Shown here in pieces: positions 1 through 11,600 of a stretch of DNA of 58,897 nucleotides; position 1 is the first letter of the stretch, and each line of letters opens with the position of its first letter. Below the pieces are notes generated by a model, which did no database searches, had not been told where the DNA came from, and saw only the letters and a program-made list of their open reading frames with translations. Source of the DNA: Planktothricoides sp. SR001 (GTDB lineage Bacteria > Cyanobacteriota > Cyanobacteriia > Cyanobacteriales > Laspinemataceae); contig NZ_LIUQ01000040.1 in the NCBI RefSeq assembly GCF_001276715.1, forward strand, positions 5,149 through 64,045. The letters are read 5' to 3'. The position numbers were made by a program, and so were the translations under genes.

Positions 1-60
1 CACCCCACACCCCACACCGATGGCGGCCCCACACCTCCCACACCCCGCTCCCCCGCTCCC
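1..60. repeat. C-rich low-complexity tract
   Basis: Runs of CACCCC and CTCCCC units with no coding potential. Similar intergenic tracts recur at about 40.25 kb and 45.34 kb. I see no function. Confidence 0.6.
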
Positions 61-100
61 CACCAGACCGTAACGAAATATGAAAATATTGGGGACGATT

Positions 101-129
101 CTCACCCAGTCCACAGTCGATGCTACAAT
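101..129 (+). promoter_or_regulatory. putative thiC promoter (-10)
   Basis: TACAAT at 124-129 is a good -10 hexamer and would start transcription about a dozen bases before the TPP aptamer. No clear -35 is visible about 17 bases upstream, so only the -10 is supported. Confidence 0.35.
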
Positions 130-140
130 CCGAAATTAAG

Positions 141-1609
<1,469 letters not shown>

Positions 1610-1622
1610 TTAGCTACACCGC

Positions 1623-1655
1623 CGAAACCCGGTTTCTTGAAGAAACCGGGTTTCT
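1623..1655. repeat. AGAAACCCGGTTTCT palindrome pair after thiC
   Basis: Two copies of a 15-bp palindromic unit (arms GAAACC/GGTTTC around one central base) at 1623-1637 and 1641-1655, in opposite central-base orientation. Together they can fold into a strong hairpin and may act as the thiC terminator, although no long T-run follows. The same unit recurs near 17.8, 31.6, 35.3 and 42.3 kb. Confidence 0.8.
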
Positions 1656-1684
1656 TAATGAAGTAATGAATTGGATTGGTGGCT

Positions 1685-2190
1685 TGCGAAACCACCAATA
1701 TTAAGAAATCAGCCCAGTTTTGTTCTAATTGCGGCTACGAGCTTTCCCCAGATTTTTTGAATTTACCAGGAATTTCTCCAGCTTTGATGGCAAAAAAACC
1801 CCATTTTATTTTGGCGAAACTATTACCACCGATCTAGCCAATTACAATGGCAACTACACTTATGGTGACGGGTCAAAAGGACTTTATCGAGGCAAAACTA
1901 CCGAGGTTGGCACTTTTCCACCGAATGCTTTTGGACTCTACGATATGCATGGAAATATTTGGGAATGGTGCCAAGATATTTGGCAAGATAGTTATCATAA
2001 TTATCTTGCTGTACCGACTGATGAAACTACGGAAAAACGTCAGGAAAAAATCAGGAATGTACTACGGGGTGGTTCGTGGTTCGACTATCCGGTAAACTGT
2101 CGTTCCGCCTATCGCTGCCAAGGCAACCCCGCCCGTAAGTATGAATTCTTCGGGTTCCGGGTGGTCTGCTTGCTGCCGGAAACGGTGTAA
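1685..2190 (+). pseudogene. decayed zinc-ribbon / FGE-sulfatase domain gene
   Basis: The readable part from 1729 (153 codons) carries the C-terminal third of a formylglycine-generating-enzyme (FGE-sulfatase) domain: AFGLYDMHGNIWEWCQDIW, then VLRGGSWFDYP, NCRSAYR and FGFRVVC. Just upstream, in another frame (1685-1745), a zinc-ribbon fragment is visible (CETTNIKKSAQFCSNCG). Such ribbons precede kinase or FGE domains in cyanobacterial proteins. The N-terminal two thirds of the FGE fold and the linker are missing and the two pieces are out of frame, so I read this as a deletion remnant. A short expressed FGE-like peptide cannot be excluded. Confidence 0.75.
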
Positions 2191-2208
2191 CCGCGCTATT
2201 GTCTGATT

Positions 2209-2228
2209 CGCACCAATATATTGGTGCG
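2209..2228. repeat. 20-bp perfect palindrome
   Basis: CGCACCAATATATTGGTGCG is its own reverse complement. It lies 19 bases past the FGE remnant, in the intergenic stretch before the biosynthetic cluster. There is no T-tract, so it is not an obvious terminator. Confidence 0.8.
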
Positions 2229-2360
2229 TTGCCGCACGGAACGGCACCCTACAGAAGCTTTGCGTAAGTCCTGATTCATTTAACCTGAGTTCGACGTAAG
2301 AAAATCAGCTATAAAGCAGGTTGTAAGAGAGTTAGAGACTTGCAATCCAAGAGAAAATAC

Positions 2361-2385
2361 TGTCAATAATTGTTGATTATTGACA
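2361..2385. promoter_or_regulatory. operator-like inverted repeat upstream of the cluster
   Basis: Perfect 10-bp arms, TGTCAATAAT at 2361-2370 and ATTATTGACA at 2376-2385, are separated by five bases. It is AT-rich, dyad-symmetric and about 120 bp before the putative cluster promoter, the geometry of a dimeric regulator site. No regulator gene is present nearby. It could also simply be a weak hairpin. Confidence 0.45.
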
Positions 2386-2503
2386 ATATAGATCGGGTAG
2401 GGGTATCGAACTCAGGTGGTTTCTGGGCTACCTTTCTGGCTCCAGATAAAAGAAAAAACCATGAAAAACTCAAAAGAGACTATGCAAAAGTTTAGAATTG
2501 GTG

Positions 2504-2532
2504 TTGACAAAAACGTTACATTGTGCTTTACT
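2504..2532 (+). promoter_or_regulatory. putative sigma-70-type promoter of the cluster
   Basis: TTGACA (2504-2509) is a perfect -35 hexamer, followed after 17 bases by TTTACT (2527-2532), a four-of-six match to the -10. Transcription would begin near 2539. That excludes the GTG at 2523 as the first start codon and favours the ATG at 2586 or 2598. This is sequence inference only. Confidence 0.5.
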
Positions 2533-2585
2533 CACAAAAAGACAACAATAAAAAAACAAAACTTAGTCTAAAGATTGTTCACTGT

Positions 2586-4619
2586 ATGGTAGTAGTAATG
2601 GCGAATTTATTGCCGCCCAACTTTGGTGAACAAGGCATAGTTAACTACAAGGAAGAAATTCCTGTTTTACCTGTCTTGATTAACACTGAGGGACAAAAAT
2701 TATTAGAAGCCTGGAATCATACCGAAACTGATTACAGGCGAGACTGGTGTATTCATCATTGGTTCGAGGAACAAGCGCAACAAACGCCAGATACAACGGC
2801 AGTAGTATTCGGCCATGAAAAACTAACTTATCAACAACTGAATCAACGAGCTAATCAACTTGCTCATCACCTACAGAGATTAGGAGTTAAACCAGAAACT
2901 TTAGTAGGGATTTGTATTGAGCGCTCCCTAGAAATGGTTGTAGCACTATTAGCGGTTCTCAAAGCAGGTGCCGCTTATGTTCCCCTCGATCCCTCCTATC
3001 CCCCAGATCGCCTTGCCTATATGTTGGCAGATGCCCAGGTGTATCTGCTATTAACTACCGGAAAATTGTTAGAAACTTACTCAGAAATTGCCCCTGTGGC
3101 TCAGGGATATACTGTCGTTGATTTAGATCGCGAATGGGATAAAATATCACAAATAAGTAAGGACAATCCAGTTAGTTCAGTTCAGCCACATAACTTAGCC
3201 TACGTTCTTTACACCTCTGGTTCCACCGGCAAACCCAAAGGGGTGATGATGGAACATCTACCACTGGTTAATCTAATTGACTGGCATATGCATAATCGGG
3301 TCACTCCCGCCAAAACGCTACAATTTGCTCCCCTAAGTTTTGATATCTCCTTCCATGAAATTTTTTCTACCTGGTGTTCTGGCGGAACATTAGTGTTGAT
3401 TTCCGAAGAGCAGCGACGCAACCCCGAAGCTTTATTCAATGTTATATTGACCCAAGGTGTTGAAAAAATTTATTTGCCTTTTGCCGCACTTCAGCAATTA
3501 GCAAAAATTGCTAAAGGTAGATCCCTACCGCTGCGGGAAGTAATGACAGCGGGGGAACAATTGCTGATTGTGCCGGCGATCGCTGAATTCTTCCAGAAAA
3601 GCGGCTGCATTTTGCACAACCATTATGGAGCCACAGAATGCCAAGATGTGACAGCTTTTACCCTATCAAATAACGTCCAAGATTGGCAGACTCTACCCCC
3701 AATTGGTCGTCCCATCCACAATACTCAAATTTATATATTAGACCGCTCTTATCAATTAGTACCCATCGGCGCTGAAGGGGAATTGTACATTGGTGGCGAA
3801 GGAATTGCTAGAGGTTATTTTAACCGTCCTGACCTCACCCAGGAGCGGTTTATTGCTAATCCCTTTGGCCCTGGTCGTCTTTACAAAACCGGAGATTTAG
3901 CTCGCTATTTGCCAGATGGTAATATTCAGCACTTGGGACGTGCCGATCGTCAAGTGAAGTTGCGAGGATTTCGCATTGAATTAGGGGAAATTGAAGGGTT
4001 GTTATCTCAACATCCGATGGTGCGGGAGTGTGCAGTAATTCTGCGAGAAGATGTACCCGGTAATAAGCGTTTAGTAGCTTATGTTGTCCCCTTAAACGAG
4101 GCAGTTACTAATGACCTAGAATTAATCCTACATCGTCATTTACGATCCAATTTGCCTGATTATATGGTGCCGACGGCTATAGTGTTTTTGGAGGAGATGC
4201 CCCTTACTCCCACCGGCAAACTAGATCGGCGTAATTTTCCTGTTCCTAAGCGATCGCTGCCCTTGTTGACAAGTGAAATAGTTTTGCCACAAACTGAGAC
4301 AGAAAAACAGATTGCTCAGGTCTGGCAAGATATTTTACAATTGGAAGCAGTATCCATCACTCAGAATTTTTTTGATTTGGGTGGTACTTCTTTGTTACTC
4401 ATGCAAGTTTATGAAAAACTTGTAGAAATTTTTCATAATCGGCTCACAACAATTACCACTTTATTCCAATATCCCACCATTCAAAAATTAGCCGCAGAAT
4501 TAAGTGAAGAAAAAGCACAGCAACAAGTAACAAAATGGGCTTTAAACCAGAGGAATTGTTACTCAATGGCCTCTCACCAACGGCAAGTCCGACAAGCACA
4601 TCGCCAGCGTCACAGATGA
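2586..4619 (+). CDS. stand-alone NRPS adenylation-PCP protein
   Basis: Activates an amino acid as its adenylate and loads it on its own carrier domain; there is no condensation domain. From the ATG at 2586 it is 677 aa. A-domain cores are visible: YVLYTSGSTGKPKGV (A3), NHYGATE (A5), YKTGDLARYLPDG (A7), RGFRIELGEIE (A8) and PTGKLDRRN (A10). The carrier has FFDLGGTSLL with the pantetheinyl serine. The tail is Arg/Gln-rich and may be a docking segment. My hand-aligned pocket (GrsA positions 235-331 plus Lys517) reads D-I-H-Y-M-A-H-D-V-K. Asp235 is kept, so an alpha-amino acid is likely, but I cannot name it. The in-frame GTG at 2523 lies within the likely promoter. The following genes are tightly spaced, so it heads an operon. 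Confidence 0.9.
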   Translation: MVVVMANLLPPNFGEQGIVNYKEEIPVLPVLINTEGQKLLEAWNHTETDYRRDWCIHHWFEEQAQQTPDTTAVVFGHEKLTYQQLNQRANQLAHHLQRLGVKPETLVGICIERSLEMVVALLAVLKAGAAYVPLDPSYPPDRLAYMLADAQVYLLLTTGKLLETYSEIAPVAQGYTVVDLDREWDKISQISKDNPVSSVQPHNLAYVLYTSGSTGKPKGVMMEHLPLVNLIDWHMHNRVTPAKTLQFAPLSFDISFHEIFSTWCSGGTLVLISEEQRRNPEALFNVILTQGVEKIYLPFAALQQLAKIAKGRSLPLREVMTAGEQLLIVPAIAEFFQKSGCILHNHYGATECQDVTAFTLSNNVQDWQTLPPIGRPIHNTQIYILDRSYQLVPIGAEGELYIGGEGIARGYFNRPDLTQERFIANPFGPGRLYKTGDLARYLPDGNIQHLGRADRQVKLRGFRIELGEIEGLLSQHPMVRECAVILREDVPGNKRLVAYVVPLNEAVTNDLELILHRHLRSNLPDYMVPTAIVFLEEMPLTPTGKLDRRNFPVPKRSLPLLTSEIVLPQTETEKQIAQVWQDILQLEAVSITQNFFDLGGTSLLLMQVYEKLVEIFHNRLTTITTLFQYPTIQKLAAELSEEKAQQQVTKWALNQRNCYSMASHQRQVRQAHRQRHR

Positions 4620-4635
4620 GAATAAAACAAAGGAT

Positions 4636-5598
4636 ATGCTCTTAAGCTTCACTGGAGAAACATTAATTAATCTGGCATTACTGTTTAGTCTTTTTGGCAT
4701 CTGTTTGTGTTCAGAATTGACAGCCAAAAAATGGCCTAAAGCAAGCCCCTGGCTAGCTATAACTGGAATACTATTGCTATTAACTACAGCCCTATTCCTA
4801 CATGATTGGGTACGCCTAGGTATTTTGACAATTGGTTTGTTTTTGGAATCGTTCTGGAGCAGACAAAACAATAATTGGATATCCAAAGAGGCATTGCTAA
4901 CTTTAGGAATTAATGCCTTTTCAGGGATGATAGCGATCGCCCTTCAAATCAGTTTCTTGAGTGCCTTTCTCCAACAGTTTCCGTCAGGGACAGGACAGTG
5001 GGGATTGACTGCTCTCGCTGCACCCCTATTGTTACAAATTGTTACTTATTTACTCATAGAAGACTTGAAAAGGTATGCTTTTCACAGATTAGATCATTCC
5101 TTGCTATTTTTTTGGCGGTTTCATAAAGTGCATCATGGAGTTACCGAACTCAATTGCATTACTGGAAGCCGCGACCATCCCGTGTTTAATCTAGGGCATC
5201 TAGCTTCAGATATTGGTCTAGCCTATCTTCTAGGAGTTAGTAATGAAGCATTAGTAATTGGTCTAAGTATTCGGATGGTATTTGGTGGCATCCTGCCCCA
5301 TTTCAACGTAGACTTTCCCAATATGAAAGAAACGTTTCCTTGGTGGGCTTATTTAATTGCCACTCCTAACTTTCATGCTTGGCATCATACAGTACATTGC
5401 CGTTATGATGCTAACCTGGCAGATATGTTTCCCTTCTGGGATATCCTGTTTGGCACTTTTGAGAAACCGCTTGGTAGTTCTCGTGATTGGCAGTTTGGTT
5501 TGTCAGATTCAGAACAGCTTTCCCAATCAGTTGTTGGGCAACTTGTATCCCCCTTAACCACTATTAACCGAATTTCCTCAAACACACAAATCAATTAA
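4636..5598 (+). CDS. membrane di-iron fatty acid hydroxylase / sterol desaturase family protein
   Basis: A 320-aa integral membrane oxygenase expected to hydroxylate or desaturate an unactivated carbon of the pathway intermediate. The N-terminal ~140 residues hold several hydrophobic helices. The family's histidine boxes follow: HRLDH (150-154), HKVHH (163-167) and HAWHH (247-251), ligands of the di-iron centre. An AAAGGA ribosome site lies just before the ATG, and only 16 bases separate it from the A-PCP gene, so the two are co-transcribed. A desaturase of this family (SxtD) also occurs in saxitoxin clusters, but the rest of this cluster differs. The substrate, free or carrier-bound, is unknown. 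Confidence 0.85.
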   Translation: MLLSFTGETLINLALLFSLFGICLCSELTAKKWPKASPWLAITGILLLLTTALFLHDWVRLGILTIGLFLESFWSRQNNNWISKEALLTLGINAFSGMIAIALQISFLSAFLQQFPSGTGQWGLTALAAPLLLQIVTYLLIEDLKRYAFHRLDHSLLFFWRFHKVHHGVTELNCITGSRDHPVFNLGHLASDIGLAYLLGVSNEALVIGLSIRMVFGGILPHFNVDFPNMKETFPWWAYLIATPNFHAWHHTVHCRYDANLADMFPFWDILFGTFEKPLGSSRDWQFGLSDSEQLSQSVVGQLVSPLTTINRISSNTQIN

Positions 5599-5649
5599 AA
5601 TTCTTGACTTTAATTTCAATTTGCCAACACTACTAAAAATTAAGCAGCA

Positions 5650-8600
5650 ATGAATTTTATTCTAAATAATCAGGATAGGGAGCCGTTGCATCAACCTGCG
5701 ATCGCGATCCTTGGTATGTCCTGTCGCTTTCCTGGGGCAGAGAATATTGATGATTTTTGGAAAAATTTGTGCAATGGAGTCGAATCCATTTCCTTTTTCT
5801 CCGACTCAGAATTAGACTTTATCGATCCTAACTTGTTGAAGCATCCCAATTACATCAAAGCTGGGGGGGTACTCTCCCAAATTGACAAGTTTGATGCTGA
5901 CTTTTTTGGGTACAGTGCTAAAGAAGCTGCGATTATAGATCCCCAACAGCGAATTTTCCTAGAATGTGCTTGGGAAGCATTAGAAAACGCTGGTTATAAT
6001 TCCGAAAATCACCAACAAGAATTATTTGGTGTTTATGCCGGTTCAAGTCTGAGTACCTATTTAATTAATAATGTTTGTCCTAGCCAAGGATTTTCCCCCG
6101 CAAAACCCTATCTTAGCCATAGACTATTTAGAGCCGCTAACGATTTACATTTAGAACAGGGAAATGGCGGCGATCATTTACCGATGCGCGTTTCCTACAA
6201 ATTAGGTTTAACAGGTCCAAGTGTCAGTGTACAAACAACCTGTGCTACCTCATTAGTGGCTGTACATTTAGCTTGTCAAAGTTTACATTGCGGTGAATGT
6301 GATGTAGCCTTAGCTGGCGGTGTTTCTATCTTTGTTCCCCATCGGGTAGGCTATCTCTATCGGGAAGGAATGATTTTATCACCAGATGGGCATTGTCGAG
6401 CCTTTGATGCTGATGCTAAAGGAACCGTTTTTGGTAATGGTGCTGGTGTGGTTGTCCTGAAATTACTGAGTAAAGCCATTGCAGATGGCGATCGCATTTA
6501 TGCAGTGATTAAAGGAACGGCAGTCAATAACGATGGAACTCATAAAATGAGTTATACTGCCCCCAGTATTCAAGGACAGGTAGCTGTAATTTCTGAAGCC
6601 TTAGCCGTAGCGCAAATTGATGCTAATACAATAAGTTATGTAGAAACTCACGGCACCGGCACTGCTCTCGGCGATCCGATTGAAATTACTGCCCTCACCC
6701 AAGCTTTTCACCAAAGTACAGATGAACCGATAGCTAAAAATGGATTCTGTGCCATTGGTTCAGTGAAAACTAATATCGGACATTTAGATGATGCTGCGGG
6801 AATTGCTGGTCTAATTAAGACAATATTAGCCCTAAAAAATGGTGCCATTCCTCCCAGCTTAAACTTTAACCAACCCAATCCTAATATTGATTTTGCTAAT
6901 AGCCCTTTCTACGTCAATACCGAGTTAGTAGAATGGAATAAAAACGACTTCCCACGTCGTGCCGGAGTTAGTTCCTTTGGTATGGGTGGCACTAATTGTC
7001 ATGTCGTTTTAGAAGAAGCTCCCCCAACTAGCCAACCGTATTTTACCGAAAGACCGACTCATTTATTAACCCTCTCCGCTAAAACCGAAGCTGCTCTAAA
7101 GGATTTAGTGGAAAAGTATGTAGATTATTTAGGCAGCAATTCTCATGTAGAACTAGGAGATATTTGCTTTACTGCCAATACAGGACGCAAACATTTTCAG
7201 CACCGATTAGCAATCGTTGCCGACTCAATAGAGAATTTGCAATCACAATTGCAACATCAAGATTTGCATTTCTCCCAAGCTGATTCGGTCAAAAACGGAA
7301 CTGCCAAAAAACTTGGTTTTTTATTCACAGGACAAGGTTCCCAATATCTGAATATGGGTCGCCAACTCTACGAAACACAGCCAACTTTTCGGCAAAATTT
7401 AGACCGCTGCAACGATATTTTAAAAGAATACTTAGACGTTTCTTTATTGGAGGTATTATTCTCTGATAACCAGTCAAAATTAGATAACACAGCCTACACA
7501 CAACCGGCCTTATTTGCGGTGGAATATGCCTTAGCTCAGTTGTGGCAATCCTGGGGCATTAAACCCGATATCCTCATGGGGCATAGTGTTGGTGAATATG
7601 TAGCTGCAACTATCGCTGGAGTCTTTAGCTTAGAAGATGGATTAAAGCTAATTGCTCATAGGGGTAGGCTGATGCAAGCCTTACCTCAAAACGGAGAAAT
7701 GGTGGCGGTTTTAGCTTCTGAACAAGAAGTATTATCAGTTATTTCTGCAACAGAAAAAGTTTCTTTAGCAGCCAGTAATGCTCCTCAAAGTGTAGTGATT
7801 TCTGGGGAAAGAGAAGCCATTCAAACAATTTGTCAAACCCTAGAAACCCAAGGTATAAAAACCAAAAATTTACGAGTTTTTCATGCTTTTCACTCGCCTT
7901 TAATGGAGCCAATTATAGGTGAGTTTAAGCAAATAGCGCAACAAGTAACTTTTTCATACCCCCAGATTCCTGTAATTAGCAATGTTACAGGAGAAGTAAT
8001 TACAGATGCTATCACAAACATTGACTATTGGTGTCAACATATCCTTCAACCTGTGAAATTTGCTGCCGGTATGCAATCTTTGGCACAGCAGGGAGTGGAA
8101 ATATTTATAGAAATTGGACCCAAACCCATTTTATTAGGTATGGGTCGTCAGTGTTTACCGACAGATGATTCTGGTTTGTGGTTGCCAAGTTTGCGTCCAG
8201 AAAAAGAAGATTGGCAAGCGTTACTCACCAGTTTAGCCGAACTTTATCTGCATGGTGTAAAAATTGATTGGCAGGGTTTTGACCGGGATTTTGTCAGAAA
8301 ACGGGTTGTTTTACCCACCTATCCCTTCCAACGACGTCGCTATTGGATAGATGCACCAGCTATCTCTCAAATACCCAGCTTTAACTCTGATAATTCCCAG
8401 CATCCTTTATTAGGTGTTGCCCTATCCTTGGCGGGAACTCAGGAGTTACGTTTTCAAGGACAAATTAGTAAGTATTTCCCAGCTTGGTTAGGCGATCATC
8501 GCGTGTTTGATAGCATAATTTTGCCGGGAACTGCTTATTTAGAAATGGCTTTAGCAGCAGCGAAAAATATCACCCAATCTCCTCAAAGTATTCGCTTAGA

Positions 8601-11600
8601 AGGTGTTACCATCCAAAAGGCGCTGGTTCTATCAGAAAATGAAGCCAAAACCCTACAGATGGTGTTGCAACCAGAAGCAAATAAAGCTTACAAATTCCAA
8701 GTTTTTAGTTTAGAGTCTGGGGAAGATAGCCAAAAACAACCTTCTTGGCTGATTCATGCCACAGGTAAACTCTACTTAGAAGCACCAAAAACGCCAGAAT
8801 TGTTGAATTTAATTGAGTTAAAACAGCAAATAACAGAAGAAATTGCTGTGCGCGATCTTTACCAAAAATTTCAAGATCAGCAAATAGACTATGGTGCTAG
8901 TTTCCGCGCCGTTGACCAGGTATGGCGCAATCAAAATACAGCACTTGGTTACATCGTTTTACCAGAATCTCTAACCTTAGACTTAGACAGCTATCAAGTC
9001 CACCCAGTGTTATTAGATACCTGTCTGCAAGTGTTAGATGCAACTTTGTTAGAAGAGCGAGAAGAAACCTATGTGCCAGTGGTTTTTGAAAAGTTAGAAT
9101 TTTGGCAAAAACCCAGCGCTAAAATGTGGTGTTATGCTCAATTACATCCACAAGAATCTGAAGAGACAGACATCCTGAAAGCTGATATTAAATTGTTAGA
9201 TTCTCATGGGCAAGTAATTGTAGAAGTTCAGGGACTACAACTAAAACGGGTGCGCCGGCAAACCATGCTAGGCAAAACTGAAAATCCAGAGCAAGATTGC
9301 CTATATCAAATCGAATGGCAGCAACAAAAACGGCAGTCTGCTATCAGCAAAACAAATCAACCTCGCCATTGGTTAATCTTTGCTGATTCTCCCCAAAGTC
9401 AAGAATTAGCTACTTTATTGCGTGCTCAAGGCGAAATTTGTATTCTGGTTTTGGCCGGTGAGGAATACCAAAACATCTCTGCACAAGAATACCGAATTAA
9501 TCCCGCTTGTCCAGAACATTTTCAGCAACTCTTATCATCCTTGCCCTTGATTGATGGAATCGTTCATACTTGGGGATTAGAACAATCAATAAACCTAACC
9601 TCAGAAACCTTAGAACAAACGGCTTTATTCAGTTGTGGCAGTGCATTACACCTGGTACAAGCTCTAGTAAAAAATAATACCCGTCCCCCGTTGTGGATAG
9701 TTACTCAAGGTGCCCAGTCGATTCAAGAACAGTCAATACAGGCGCTAGTTCCTTCTTTGCTGTGGGGTATGGGTAAAACAATTCCCTTAGAGCATCCAGA
9801 CTTAAAAGTGATGCGGATCGATTTAGATCCCCAAGCAACAACTAACGAGTCTGCTCAAGCTTTATTTGCGGAAGTATTCCCCCTGTTATCGACAGATATT
9901 ATTGAAGACCAAATTGCCTATCGCAACCATGAACGCTATGTTGCCCGGTTGGTTCGCTATCAAACCGCTAAGGCATCAGATAGCGCCATATTGGAAATAC
10001 CAAAACAGCCCTTCCGCCTGACTATTGCTGATCGGGGAACCCCAGATAATCTCAAGCTAGAAACTATCAACCGTCAATTACCGGCAGATACAGAAGTAGA
10101 AATTTTAGTTCATGCCGCAGGACTCAATTTTATTGATGTTTTGAATGTCTTGGAGATGTATCCTGGTGAACCTCCTTTAGGAATTGAATGTGCGGGAAAA
10201 ATTGTTGCTCAAGGTGCCGGTGTTACTAACTTAGAAATTGGCGATTCAGTCATGGCGATCGCCACTGGTAGCTTCAGTCAATATGTAACAGTAAATGCCA
10301 ACTTAGTTGTACCAGTCCCTAAAGTTCTATCTTTTGAAGAAGCAGCAACAATTCCAGAATCTTTTCTCACGGCATACTGGAGTTTGCATCATTTAGCTAA
10401 AATTACTTCAGGAAAACGGGTATTAATTCATGCCGGTGCTGGAGGAGTTGGTCAGGCTGCGGTGCAGTTAGCCTTACAAGCTGGTGCAGAGGTTTTTGTC
10501 ACCGCTAGTCCTAGTAAATGGGACAGTCTAAAAGCATTGGGCGTGAAAGCAGTAATGAATTCTCGGACGCTGGATTTTGCCGAGGAAATTATGGCAGTTA
10601 CCCAAGGAAAAGGGGTTGATATTATTCTCAATTCTCTTACCGGCGAGGGTTTTATTGCCAAGAGTTTAAGTGTATTAGCTGAAAACGGATGTTTTCTGGA
10701 ACTTGCCAAGCGGGATATCTGGAGTTATGAGCAAATGGCGCAGTTCCGACCAGATGTGTCCTATTTTAAAGTGGATACTGCTAAAGCTTGCCAAGAAGAA
10801 TCAGCCACAATTCAGTTAATGTTGCGTCATCTTGTGCAACAGTTTGAAAATCACAAGCTCAAACCTCTAACCAACACAGTTTTTCCTATTCAATCCGCGG
10901 TCAATGCGTTTCGTTATATGCAGCAGGCGAAACACATTGGTAAGATAATTTTGAACTGGCAAACAGGTATTGTACAAGCTAATGGCAGCTATCTAATTAC
11001 AGGTGGTTGTAGCGGATTAGGATTGTTAGTTGCTCGTTGGTTAGTAGAGCAGGGGGCACGTCATTTAATTTTGCTCGGACGAAGTGGGGTACAACAAGAA
11101 AACGCTGCTCAAATTGCTGAGATTGAACAAGCAGGAACCTCTGTCACCATCATGCCAGCGGATGTATCCAATTGGGTCGAAATGACAAAGGTATTCTCCT
11201 ACATAAACGAAAACCTTCCGCCTTTGCGGGGAATTATTCATGCCGCTGGTGTGTTGGATGATGGATTAATTCAACAACAAACTTGGCAACGATTTACAAA
11301 GGTAATGGCTCCTAAAGTTCAGGGTGCTTGGAATCTTCATAATCTTAGTCAGCACGAGTCGTTAGATTTCTTTGTCATGTTTTCTTCCAGTGCATCTTTA
11401 TTAGGAGCCCCAGGGCAAGGAAATTATGCGGCGGCAAATGCTTTTCTCGATGCTTTAGCATCCTATCGACGCAGCCAAGGATTAGCCGGTTTAAGCATTA
11501 ATTGGGGACCTTGGGCAGAAGTGGGGATGACAGCCAAACTGCAACTAGGCGATCGCCTGAGCCAAAAAGGTGAAGATAGCATTTACCCTCAACAGGGGTT

